Shown here: positions 56,236-64,000 of the stretch, in pieces
Numbering within the stretch: the first letter of the stretch is position 1
Layout: every line of letters starts with the position of its first letter
Source of the DNA: Pseudomonas flavescens
GTDB lineage: Bacteria; Pseudomonadota; Gammaproteobacteria; Pseudomonadales; Pseudomonadaceae
DNA length: 64,000 bases
Assembly (NCBI RefSeq): GCF_013408425.1
Contig: NZ_JACBYV010000001.1
Span: 186,001 to 250,000, forward strand
Reading direction: 5' to 3'
The notes under the pieces: model-generated
The model's database searches: none
What the model was told of the DNA's origin: nothing
What the model saw: only the letters and a program-made list of their open reading frames with translations
Made by a program: the position numbers and the translations under genes

Positions 56236-56561
56236 TGGAAGCGCTATTCGCCATTACTCTGGGCGTGCTGGCTGCCAGCGGTGTGTACCTGCTGATGCGC
56301 GCACGTATTTATCCGGTGGTCATGGGCCTTACCCTGATCTCCTACGCGGTCAACCTGTTCCTGTTCGCCATGGGCCGTCTCGGCACCGGCGTGCCTGCGG
56401 TGATCGGCAAGAGCAGCGAACACGGCGACCCGATTCCCCAGGCGCTGGTGCTCACCGCCATCGTCATCGGCTTCGCCATGACCGCCTTCGTCGTGGTGCT
56501 GTCGCTGCGTGCGCTGGGCGAGCTGCGTACCGACCATGTCGATGGTGAGGAGCCGCGCTGA
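56235..56561 (+). CDS. mrpC: Na+/H+ antiporter subunit C (MrpC)
   Basis: 108 aa NuoK-like subunit with three membrane helices (GVLAASGVYLLMRARIYPVV, PQALVLTAIVIGFAMTAFVV). Start overlaps the mrpA stop (TGATG) and its stop overlaps the mrpD start in the same way, so translation is coupled. Confidence 0.94.
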   Translation: MEALFAITLGVLAASGVYLLMRARIYPVVMGLTLISYAVNLFLFAMGRLGTGVPAVIGKSSEHGDPIPQALVLTAIVIGFAMTAFVVVLSLRALGELRTDHVDGEEPR

Positions 56562-58063
56562 TGAATCATGCGTTGATCCTGCCCATCCTCATCCCGCTGT
56601 TCACCGGTAGCCTGCTGCTGATTCGCTCGCAGCTGTCGCTGACCGCCAAGCGCTGGATTTCCCTGCTGGCCACCTGGGCCCTGGTGCCACTGAGCGCCTG
56701 GCTGGTACTGCAGGCTGACTCCGGTGCCTTGCAGATCTATGCCTTGGGCAACTGGCAGCCGCCATTCGGCATCGTGCTGCTGCTCGACCGGCTGGCGGCA
56801 ATGATGCTGCTGGTCACCGCCGTGCTGGCCAGCTTCGCCATGCTCTATGCGGTGCGCGGCGATGACGAGCGCGGGTCGAACTTCCACGCCCTGATGCAAT
56901 TCCAGTTGCTGGGTATCAATGGTGCGTTTCTTACCGGCGATCTGTTCAACCTGTTCGTGTTCTTCGAGATCCTGCTGATCGCGTCCTACTCGCTGCTGGT
57001 CTACGGCGGTGGCCCGAAGCGGATCAAAGCCGGCATGCACTACGTGGTGCTCAACCTGGTGGCCTCGTCGTTCTTCCTGATCGGCGTGGGCATGCTCTAT
57101 GGCCTGCTCGGCACGCTGAACATCGCCGACCTGGCACTCAAGGTGTCCGAAGCCGATGCCGACCGCCAGCCACTGCTCGCTGCTGCCGGTTACCTGCTGT
57201 TGATCGTGTTCGGCCTCAAGGGCGCCATCCTGCCGCTGTATTTCTGGTTGCCCAACGCCTATGCCGCGGCTACGGCGCCGGTGGCCGCTCTGTTCGCGAT
57301 CATGACCAAGGTCGGTCTGTATGCGGTGATCCGCGTCTTTACCCTGGTGTTCGGCAGCGAGGCGGGCGAGCTGGCCCACCTGATCGACTACCTGCTCTGG
57401 CCGCTGGCGGCCCTGACCCTACTGGCCGGCGTTGTCGGCGCCCTGGCCGCACGCAGCCTCGGCCGCTTGATCGGCTACCTGGTGATCGTGTCGGTCGGCA
57501 CTCTGCTGGCGGGTGTCGCCATGGGTACGGTGCAGAGCATCGGTGCCGCGCTCTACTACCTGATACACAGCACCTGGGTGTGTGGCGGTTTGTTCCTGCT
57601 CGCCGACCTGCTGGCCCGCCAACGCGGCGAGATCGGCTTGCGGCTACGCAAAGGTCCGCAGTTGCTGCAGCCGAAACTGCTCGGCGGGCTGTTCTTCATC
57701 GGTGCCATTTCCGTCGCCGGCCTGCCGCCTTTCTCCGGGTTCCTCGGTAAGCTGATGCTGTTGCGCTCGGTAGAAACCGGTATGCAGACGCTGGTGCTCT
57801 GGCCGGTCGTGCTGGTCGGTGGCTTGGGTATGGTGATCGCTCTGGTACGTGCAGGCAGCACGCTGTTCTGGCGCTGCACCGGCGAGACGGCACCGGCCGC
57901 CGAGTTCGACCGGATTCGCGCCCTGGCGGCCATCGGCCTTCTGGCTGGCGGCCCGCTGCTGGTGATCGCCGCGCAGCCGATCCATGAGTATGTCCTGGCC
58001 GTCGCCCAGCAGTTGCTGGATGTCGATAGCTACCTGCAGATCGTCCGCGGAGGTGATGCATGA
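56561..58063 (+). CDS. mrpD: Na+/H+ antiporter subunit D (MrpD)
   Basis: 500 aa NuoN/MrpD-type pump subunit with about 14 helices; the conserved LKGAILPLYFWLPNAYAAA carries the proton-path Lys. One-base overlap with mrpC and a 4-base ATGA overlap with mrpE. Confidence 0.94.
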   Translation: MNHALILPILIPLFTGSLLLIRSQLSLTAKRWISLLATWALVPLSAWLVLQADSGALQIYALGNWQPPFGIVLLLDRLAAMMLLVTAVLASFAMLYAVRGDDERGSNFHALMQFQLLGINGAFLTGDLFNLFVFFEILLIASYSLLVYGGGPKRIKAGMHYVVLNLVASSFFLIGVGMLYGLLGTLNIADLALKVSEADADRQPLLAAAGYLLLIVFGLKGAILPLYFWLPNAYAAATAPVAALFAIMTKVGLYAVIRVFTLVFGSEAGELAHLIDYLLWPLAALTLLAGVVGALAARSLGRLIGYLVIVSVGTLLAGVAMGTVQSIGAALYYLIHSTWVCGGLFLLADLLARQRGEIGLRLRKGPQLLQPKLLGGLFFIGAISVAGLPPFSGFLGKLMLLRSVETGMQTLVLWPVVLVGGLGMVIALVRAGSTLFWRCTGETAPAAEFDRIRALAAIGLLAGGPLLVIAAQPIHEYVLAVAQQLLDVDSYLQIVRGGDA

Positions 58064-58563
58064 GCCGATCCCGATGGTTGCCCCATCCCATGCTGACTGT
58101 GCTGCTGACGATCATCTGGTTGTTGATGGTCAACGCCCCCAGCTTCGGTCACTTGCTGCTTGGCGCCTTTCTTGGCTGGGGCATCGCTTTTCTGTGCCAG
58201 GGCTTCATGCTCGACGTGCCGCGCTTGCGCCGCCCGCTGCTGCTGTGCCGCTACCTGCTGATGGTGCTCTGGGACATCGTGGTCGCCAACCTGCACGTCG
58301 CGCGGCTGGTGCTGGGCCCAACACGCAAGTTGCGACCGGCATTCGTCGAGGTGCCGATGGCCATCGAAAACGAATTCATGCTGTCGGTGCTCGCTTGCAT
58401 CCTGTCGCTGACGCCGGGAACCGTTTCCTCGGGCCTGAGCAACGATCACAAGACCCTGCTGCTGCATGGTCTTGATGTACCCGACGAGCAGGAGCTGATT
58501 ACCGAGCTCAAGTCGCGCTACGAAGCCCCGCTGATGGAGATTTTCGAATGCTCGCGTATGTAA
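58060..58563 (+). CDS. mrpE: Na+/H+ antiporter subunit E (MrpE)
   Basis: 167 aa. Two to three N-terminal membrane helices, then a cytoplasmic domain with SLTPGTVSSGLSNDHKTLLL, the MrpE signature. Overlaps mrpD by 4 bases and mrpF by 16. Confidence 0.93.
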   Translation: MSRSRWLPHPMLTVLLTIIWLLMVNAPSFGHLLLGAFLGWGIAFLCQGFMLDVPRLRRPLLLCRYLLMVLWDIVVANLHVARLVLGPTRKLRPAFVEVPMAIENEFMLSVLACILSLTPGTVSSGLSNDHKTLLLHGLDVPDEQELITELKSRYEAPLMEIFECSRM

Positions 58564-58817
58564 TTCCCTTTTGCATGACCCTGATGGGCGTTGCCGTGAC
58601 GCTCAACGTGATTCGCCTGGTGCGCGGCCCGGATATGCCGGATCGTGTGCTTGCTCTGGATACGCTGTACATCAATGCCCTGGCATTGATCGTGGTATTC
58701 GGTATCTGGCTGAAGTCGGATCTGTTTTTCGAGGCGGCGCTGCTGATCGCCGTCATGGGTTTCGTCGGTACCGTCGCGGTGGGGAAACACCTGCTGCACG
58801 GCGAGATCATCGACTGA
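58548..58817 (+). CDS. mrpF: Na+/H+ antiporter subunit F (MrpF)
   Basis: 89 aa, three membrane helices; VRGPDMPDRVLALDTLYINA is the family block. It starts inside mrpE (16-bp overlap) and is followed by mrpG 13 bp later. Confidence 0.93.
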   Translation: MLAYVIPFCMTLMGVAVTLNVIRLVRGPDMPDRVLALDTLYINALALIVVFGIWLKSDLFFEAALLIAVMGFVGTVAVGKHLLHGEIID

Positions 58818-58830
58818 GGAGCGTATTGTC

Positions 58831-59163
58831 ATGCCATTCTGGATCGAAGCATTGGTGGCGTTTTTTCTGCTGGTCGGCTGCTCGTTTGCGCTGATCGGCG
58901 CCATTGGCCTGTACCGCCTGCCGGACTTCTTCACTCGCCTGCACGGCCCGACCAAAGCCACCACGCTGGGCGTCGGCAGCATGGTGGTGGCGTCGATGAT
59001 CTTCTTCGGTAGCCATGAAGAGGGGCTGAGCTTCCATGAGCTGCTGATCACCCTGTTCCTGTTCATCACCGCCCCGGTCAGTGCGCACATGCTCGCCAAG
59101 GCGGCGATGCAGCAGAAGGTCAAACTGGTACGTCGCACCCGTGGGCGGCCCTGGGAGTCCTGA
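58831..59163 (+). CDS. mrpG: Na+/H+ antiporter subunit G (MrpG)
   Basis: 110 aa, three membrane helices; GLYRLPDFFTRLHGPTKATT is the MrpG signature. Last gene of the antiporter operon, with a 13-bp gap after mrpF and GAGG about 11 bases before the ATG. No obvious terminator follows. Confidence 0.93.
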   Translation: MPFWIEALVAFFLLVGCSFALIGAIGLYRLPDFFTRLHGPTKATTLGVGSMVVASMIFFGSHEEGLSFHELLITLFLFITAPVSAHMLAKAAMQQKVKLVRRTRGRPWES

Positions 59164-59257
59164 ACTGGGCTGCCGGTTTGCCGCCTGACTGTGCCTGTCG
59201 GCGGCTCTGCATCACTTCTACACTGCGTCAGTCCTGATCCCGAACGAGGCCTGGCAG

Positions 59258-59764
59258 ATGCAGTGGCAAATACGCGCGGCGACCGCCGCTGACATCCAAG
59301 CGCTTTGTGCGCTGATCTTCGAACACGGCCCTAACCCGTGGAATCACCTACCGCGCGCCGAGGTGACTGCCCATTTGCATGGCATCGCCGATGGCAGCAC
59401 GCGCGCGCTGCTGGCGGAGGGCGAGGGTGGGTTGCTGGGGTTCGTCAGCCACGTGCGTACCACCTGGTTCCACGAGTATCAGCCCCTGGGCAGAGGCGAT
59501 GACGAGCACGCTTATATCTGCGAGGCGGTGACCCACCGTGACATGGCAGGGCGCGGGCTGGGTTCGGCGTTACTGCGCCAGGTGGTGACGGATATCCGCA
59601 GCGAGGGCATCAGCGATATCTATATCGACCGCCATGAGGAGAACGCCGCTTCGGCGGGCATGATGCGCAAGGCCGGATTCGTCGAGATCACCCGTTACGA
59701 TGATCCCGAGCGCCGGCCCAATGGCTCGCGGCGTACCAGCTTGTGCCGCTGGCAGCCGGATTAG
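59258..59764 (+). CDS. GNAT-family N-acetyltransferase
   Basis: 168 aa. GNAT fold with the acetyl-CoA-binding stretch VTHRDMAGRGLGSALLRQVV and the C-terminal YIDRHEENAASAGMMRKAGF. Acceptor unknown. GAGG stands about nine bases before the ATG. Its stop overlaps the end of the convergent FAD oxidoreductase by 4 bp. Confidence 0.9.
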   Translation: MQWQIRAATAADIQALCALIFEHGPNPWNHLPRAEVTAHLHGIADGSTRALLAEGEGGLLGFVSHVRTTWFHEYQPLGRGDDEHAYICEAVTHRDMAGRGLGSALLRQVVTDIRSEGISDIYIDRHEENAASAGMMRKAGFVEITRYDDPERRPNGSRRTSLCRWQPD

Positions 59765-61371
59765 CCGGCCAGTAGCGCCCGTGCCACGCCCTCGGCAACG
59801 CGGATACCGTCGACACCGGCGGAGAGAATGCCGCCGGCGTAACCGGCACCTTCGCCAGCCGGGAACAGGCCGCGCACGTTGAGGCTCTGCAGGTCTTCAC
59901 CGCGGGTGATGCGCAGCGGCGACGAGGTACGGGTTTCGATGCCGGTAAGCACCGCATCGTGCAGGTCGAAGCCCCTGATCTGCTTGCCGAAGGCCGGCAG
60001 GGCCTCGCGGATCGCCTCGATGGCGAAGTCCGGCAGGGCCGCTGCCAGATCGCCCAGCTTGATCGCCGGCTTGTAGGACGGCTCGACGCTGCCCAGGGCT
60101 TCGCTCGGCTTGCCAGCGATGAAGTCGCCCACCAGCTGACCCGGTGCTTCGTAGTTGCTGCCGCCCAGCACGTAGGCATGGGACTCCAGACGCTCCTGCA
60201 GCTCGACCCCGGCCAGCGGGCCACCGGGGTAATCCTGCTCCGGGGTGATGCCCACCACGATGCCGGCGTTGGCATTGCGTTCATTGCGCGAGTACTGGCT
60301 CATGCCGTTGGTCACCACGCGATGCGGCTCGCTGGTGGCGGCCACCACGGTGCCGCCCGGGCACATGCAGAAGCTGTACACCGAGCGGCCGTTCTTGGCG
60401 TGGTGCACCAGCTTGTAATCGGCAGCGCCGAGTTTCGGGTGACCGGCGTACTTGCCGAGGCGGGCGCGGTCGATCAGCGACTGGGGGTGTTCGATACGGA
60501 AACCCACCGAGAAGGGCTTGGCTTCCATGAACACGCCGCGCTTGTGCAGCGCGCGGAAGGTGTCCCGAGAACTGTGGCCGAGGGCCAGGATGACGTGGCG
60601 GCTGTGCACCTGTTCGCCGTTCTCCAGTTCCACGCCGACCAGTTGACCGTCTTCGATCAGCACATCACTGACACGTTGCTGGAAGCGTACTTCGCCGCCC
60701 AGCGCCTTGATCTCTTCGCGCATGGTGGCGACCACGCCGGTCAGGCGGAAGGTACCGATATGCGGCTTGCTGACATAGAGGATCTCCTCCGGCGCACCGG
60801 CCTTGACGAATTCCTCCAGCACCTTGCGGCCGTAGTGGTTCGGGTCCTTGATCTGGCTGTACAGCTTGCCGTCGGAAAAGGTCCCTGCGCCGCCTTCGCC
60901 GAACTGCACGTTGGACTCCGGGTCGAGGACCTTCTTGCGCCACAGGCCCCAGGTGTCCTTGGTGCGCTGACGCACTTCCTTGCCACGTTCGAGGACGATC
61001 GGCTTGAGGCCCATCTGTGCCAGCAGCAGGGCTGCGAAGATACCGCAAGGGCCGAAGCCGATCACCAGCGGGCGCTGTTGCGGTTGCTGCTCGGCAGGAA
61101 TGCTCAGCGGTTTGTAACGCACGTCCGGGGCGACGCCGAGATTGCGGTCGTTGCTAAGGCGCGCCAGCAGCGCCGCTTCGTCGCGCACGCTGAAATCGAG
61201 GGTGTAGATGAACGGCATGTCGCCGGACTTCTTGCGCGCATCGTAGCTGCGCTTGAACACGCTGAACTCGAGCAGTTCGCTGTCTTCGATACCCAGTCGC
61301 TCGACCAGGGCTGGGCGCAGTGCGTCGTCGGCATGGTCGAGGGGCAGTTTCAGTTCGGTGATGCGCAGCAT
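59761..61371 (-). CDS. NAD(P)/FAD-dependent oxidoreductase (COG2509-like)
   Basis: 536 aa. An N-terminal alpha/beta cap (about 1-95, starting MLRITELKLPLDHADDALR) is followed by a FAD-binding motif GFGPCGIFAALLLAQMGL. Further blocks are GEGGAGTFSDGKLYSQ, CMCPGGTVVAA and a C-terminal FPAGEGAGYAGG. This is the uncharacterised dehydrogenase family annotated as NAD(P)/FAD-dependent oxidoreductase (COG2509). Substrate unknown. The product is highly conserved but the role in Pseudomonas is not established. Confidence 0.9.
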   Translation of the reverse strand: MLRITELKLPLDHADDALRPALVERLGIEDSELLEFSVFKRSYDARKKSGDMPFIYTLDFSVRDEAALLARLSNDRNLGVAPDVRYKPLSIPAEQQPQQRPLVIGFGPCGIFAALLLAQMGLKPIVLERGKEVRQRTKDTWGLWRKKVLDPESNVQFGEGGAGTFSDGKLYSQIKDPNHYGRKVLEEFVKAGAPEEILYVSKPHIGTFRLTGVVATMREEIKALGGEVRFQQRVSDVLIEDGQLVGVELENGEQVHSRHVILALGHSSRDTFRALHKRGVFMEAKPFSVGFRIEHPQSLIDRARLGKYAGHPKLGAADYKLVHHAKNGRSVYSFCMCPGGTVVAATSEPHRVVTNGMSQYSRNERNANAGIVVGITPEQDYPGGPLAGVELQERLESHAYVLGGSNYEAPGQLVGDFIAGKPSEALGSVEPSYKPAIKLGDLAAALPDFAIEAIREALPAFGKQIRGFDLHDAVLTGIETRTSSPLRITRGEDLQSLNVRGLFPAGEGAGYAGGILSAGVDGIRVAEGVARALLAG

Positions 61372-61567
61372 GTGGAGTCCACCTATCAGGGCCGGAGGTC
61401 ACCCGGCAGCTTTTCGAGGGCGGCGATTATGGACGAAAAAAGCCAGTCAGGCTGCAGTTCGCGCGTCGCAGTCGACGGGCAGCCGAAGCAGGGTCGGTGT
61501 TCGGTGTGTCCATTCGAGGGTCAGGTGCGTCAATCTCAGGACTTCACTGGTGCAAAAGGACATTCGC

Positions 61568-62197
61568 ATGCAGTCGTACAGGACATTGACCCTTGGTTAT
61601 CTGGCCGGTCTGATCACGCCTCTCTGGCTGGCGTTCGGCGTGGCTCTGGCTGGGGCGCTTTACCCCGGTTACAGTCACTTTGATCAGGCCATGAGTCTGC
61701 TTGGCGCCGAAGGGGCACCGACTCGCCTCATCTCGCCGATGATCAACAACTTCCCGCTGGGTGCGCTGTTCATGCTGTTCGGTGTCGCCGTGCTGCTGAG
61801 CTTCGATAATTGTTGGGCGCGGTTCAGCGGCCTGCTGATCATCCTCCACGGCCTGGGCAGCTTCGGCACCGGCTACTTCCCCTGTGACGCAGGTTGTGCA
61901 CCGCAAAGCCCGTCGACCAGCCAGAACGTGCATAACCTGGGGGGGCTGGTCATGGCGCTCAGTCTGTTGCTCGCCAGTGCACTGTGGGTTTATCTGGGCC
62001 GCCGCCTGCTCGGCTCCCGGCGGTTTTCCTGGTTCTCACTCGTGTGCACGCTATTGGCACTCGGCACCCTGCCGTTGATGGCGGCCGCCGTGCAAAGTGG
62101 ACAGGGCTTTGGTTTCTATCAGCGCATCAACTACGGGGTGTCGCTGCTGTGGGTGGCCACGCTGGCATTGGTGCTGATGCGCCGCTCCCGGGGATAG
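61568..62197 (+). CDS. DUF998 membrane protein
   Basis: 209 aa with about six membrane helices. Family blocks AGALYPGYSHFDQAMSLLGA, GTGYFPCDAGCAP and a conserved HNLGG are typical of DUF998. Function unknown. The ATG at 61568 has AAGGA nine bases upstream; the frame open to 61253 overlaps the upstream gene and has no family sequence. No close partner. Confidence 0.85.
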   Translation: MQSYRTLTLGYLAGLITPLWLAFGVALAGALYPGYSHFDQAMSLLGAEGAPTRLISPMINNFPLGALFMLFGVAVLLSFDNCWARFSGLLIILHGLGSFGTGYFPCDAGCAPQSPSTSQNVHNLGGLVMALSLLLASALWVYLGRRLLGSRRFSWFSLVCTLLALGTLPLMAAAVQSGQGFGFYQRINYGVSLLWVATLALVLMRRSRG

Positions 62198-62288
62198 TTC
62201 GCGTTTACTTACGATTTGCCGGTGTTGCCCGGCGCAGGGAGTTGTTAGGGTCTTGACTCACCTTTCATAGGGATATCAAGGGGATAAC

Positions 62289-63179
62289 ATGAGCGAGCAA
62301 CCCAGGAGCGACGCAGCTCCGGTCAGCGTTCTGCTGGCCACCGACCTGAGCGTGCGTTGCGATCGCGCACTGGATCGGGCCGCGCAACTGGCCGGTGAAT
62401 GGCAGGCCATGCTGGTAGGCGTCAACGTGCTGGAAACAGGCCAGGCGCCGGATCTGGTACTCGGTTGGGCCAGCGCTCGGGACGACGCGAGCCTGGCGCG
62501 CTTCGCCGAGCAGCGGTTGCAGGAGGATCTCGCCGGCCTCGACGTGCCTGTGCGGCTGCGTATCGAGCGTGGCGAACCGGTGCAGGCCATCGCCAAGGCT
62601 GCGCGGGAAACCGGCAGCGCACTGGTGGTGACCGGCGTTGCCAGCAACGAGCTATGGGGCCGGCTGTTGCTCGGCTCAACCGTCGAGTCACTGATCCGGC
62701 AACTGCCACAGCCCTTGCTGGTGGTTCGCCAGCGGCCGCGCGGCCGCTACCAGCGCATTCTGGTCGCCACCGACTTTTCCGATTCGTCGCGCCATGCATT
62801 GCATGCCGCTGCCCGCTACTTTCCGGACCGCGAGCTGGTGCTCTATCACGCCACCGAAGCGCCGATGTCCGACCGTCTGGAGCGAGTGATCGACGGGCAG
62901 ACGCGTCAGCATATCGAAGAGGGCGATTACGCGGCCTTTCTTGCGGCCAGCGATCTGCCGGAGGGGGCGGGCACGCGTATCCGCATCGTCATCGAACAGG
63001 GTTCGTTGGGAGCTTCACTGAGCCACTACGTGCGTGAGCATGCGGTGGATCTGGTGGTGATGGGCACCCACGGCCGCAGCGGGCTGATGAACGTGTTGTT
63101 GGGCAGTGCGGCCAGCGAACTGCTGCAGTGGGTGCCGTGCGACACGCTGGTCGTGCGCGAGCCCCGCGCCGGCGAGTAG
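62289..63179 (+). CDS. Universal stress protein with two UspA domains
   Basis: 296 aa. Two tandem Usp domains (about 1-145 and 150-295); the second carries the ATP-type loop GTHGRSGLMNVLLG. Induced in stress and stationary phase by family knowledge. AAGGGGAT stands before the ATG. Its stop abuts (zero-gap convergence) the rlmF stop. Confidence 0.93.
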   Translation: MSEQPRSDAAPVSVLLATDLSVRCDRALDRAAQLAGEWQAMLVGVNVLETGQAPDLVLGWASARDDASLARFAEQRLQEDLAGLDVPVRLRIERGEPVQAIAKAARETGSALVVTGVASNELWGRLLLGSTVESLIRQLPQPLLVVRQRPRGRYQRILVATDFSDSSRHALHAAARYFPDRELVLYHATEAPMSDRLERVIDGQTRQHIEEGDYAAFLAASDLPEGAGTRIRIVIEQGSLGASLSHYVREHAVDLVVMGTHGRSGLMNVLLGSAASELLQWVPCDTLVVREPRAGE

Positions 63180-64000
63180 TTAGCGCGCTTGCAGCCAGCG
63201 CCGACGCTGCTCGGCATCGTGGAACGTCCAGGCCACGAAGCGGCTCTGCTTCTGGCCCTGGCTCATTTCCACGGTCCGCGTTTCCACGGCGCCGACTTTC
63301 TTCAGTGTGGCGTACACGCCAGGCAGGTTGCCGGATTTGGAGATCAGCGTGCTGAACCACAGCACCTGCTCGCGGTGATCGGCGCTTTCACGAATCAGCC
63401 GGGCGACGAATGCCGCTTCGCCGCCCGGACACCACAGCTCGGCAGCCTGGCCGCCGAAGTTCAGCACCGGCAGCTTGCGCTTGGGGTCGAGCTTGCCGAG
63501 GTTGCGCCATTTGCGCTTGCTGCCGCTGGCGGCTTCGTCCGCCGAGGCGTGGAAGGGCGGGTTGCACAGGGTCAGTTCGAAGCGCTCCTCAGGCTTTAGC
63601 AGGCCGCTGAACACATGCCCGGCATCGGGTTGCAGGCGCAGGTCGATCTGTTCGCTAAGGCCTTGATTCGACTGCACGATGGCCTTCGCCGAGGCGATGG
63701 CCTGAGAGGCGATATCGGCACCCAGAAAATGCCAGCCGTACTCGCGGTTGCCGAGTAGCGGGTAGATGCAGTTGGCGCCTACGCCGATATCCAGCGCCCG
63801 TATCGTCGCGCCTCTGGGGATCTCGCCGGTGTTGTCGGTCGCCAGTAGATCGGCCAGGTAATGCAGGTAATCCGCACGCCCGGGAATGGGCGGGCACAGG
63901 TAGTCCGCCGGAATGTCCCAGTGCGTGATGCCATAGAACTGCCGGAGCAGCGCGCGGTTGAACACCTTCACCGCCGCCGGGTTGGCGAAATCGATGCTCT
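63180..64000 (-). CDS. rlmF: 23S rRNA adenine-1618 N6-methyltransferase RlmF, 5' end beyond window
   Basis: At least 273 aa are encoded here, incomplete at the N-terminus. The reading frame stays open to position 64000, and the residues just before MKVFNRALL read [10 protein letters not shown], which matches the RlmF region upstream of the methyltransferase fold. The start therefore lies outside the window. SAM-binding [14 protein letters not shown] and the catalytic NPPF are present. It methylates A1618 of 23S rRNA. Confidence 0.92.
   Translation of the reverse strand, partial: SIDFANPAAVKVFNRALLRQFYGITHWDIPADYLCPPIPGRADYLHYLADLLATDNTGEIPRGATIRALDIGVGANCIYPLLGNREYGWHFLGADIASQAIASAKAIVQSNQGLSEQIDLRLQPDAGHVFSGLLKPEERFELTLCNPPFHASADEAASGSKRKWRNLGKLDPKRKLPVLNFGGQAAELWCPGGEAAFVARLIRESADHREQVLWFSTLISKSGNLPGVYATLKKVGAVETRTVEMSQGQKQSRFVAWTFHDAEQRRRWLQAR

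Overview
This window is high-GC chromosomal DNA of a Pseudomonas species. The evidence is the gene content and gene order: pta-ackA-slyD-gpx, cysZ-trxB, nth-rnfB, metG-mrp-csp-dcd, dinG/OmpA/pdxH, glycerate kinase and a six-gene Mrp antiporter. From memory these neighbourhoods resemble those of P. aeruginosa and P. putida, but species cannot be fixed by reading alone. Coding density is high, and I see no rRNA, tRNA or CRISPR array.

Layout. 1-9.2 kb: a REC-PAS-GGDEF diguanylate cyclase, a YihG-like acyltransferase, the acetate pathway (pta, ackA) with a small DUF3565 gene abutting ackA, SlyD, glutathione peroxidase, a GT4 glycosyltransferase and CysZ. 9.4-19.8 kb: thioredoxin reductase, endonuclease III, an unusual anchorless RnfB with a helical-repeat tail, a DUF4349 lipoprotein, MetG, an OmpA lipoprotein, Mrp/ApbC, a cold-shock protein, dCTP deaminase and a small unknown gene. 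19.8-29.9 kb: a nitrate-assimilation regulon, all on the minus strand. It holds an ABC nitrate transporter, a NIT-ANTAR antiterminator (NasR type), siroheme methylase CobA, assimilatory nitrate reductase and its FAD subunit. Two operons in it each carry a GG-N10-GC sigma-54 promoter followed by a leader in which an ANTAR-type hexaloop hairpin overlaps the 5' arm of an intrinsic terminator.

30-34.8 kb: a QuiP-like penicillin acylase lipoprotein and small envelope or metal-binding proteins. 34.8-37.0 kb: a small, visibly AT-richer accessory patch with a membrane/winged-helix-like protein, two small adjacent genes (81 and 68 aa) behind a structured leader, and a decayed serine recombinase (one nonsense codon, then truncation). 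37.0-52.9 kb: YchJ, a DUF6231 protein, OmpA lipoproteins, a collagen-like secreted protein, CopD, DinG, an agarase-like glycoside hydrolase, a class-C-type serine hydrolase, PdxH, and a CdaR-GntP-glycerate kinase module. 53.4-59.2 kb: the Mrp Na+/H+ antiporter operon with overlapping genes. 59.2-64 kb: a GNAT acetyltransferase, a large FAD oxidoreductase, a DUF998 membrane protein, a tandem universal stress protein, and RlmF, which runs off the right edge.

How it fits together. Most genes are housekeeping or envelope functions. The best-integrated system is nitrate assimilation: nitrogen limitation would act through sigma-54 promoters, and nitrate or nitrite sensed by NasR would release the leader terminators of both the uptake and the reduction operons. 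CobA supplies siroheme for a nitrite reductase that is not in this window. The least explained items are the orphan RnfB, the accessory patch with its two-gene unit, the start-codon-less DUF3565 gene, and a minus-strand terminator at 19.4 kb with no recognised gene in front of it.
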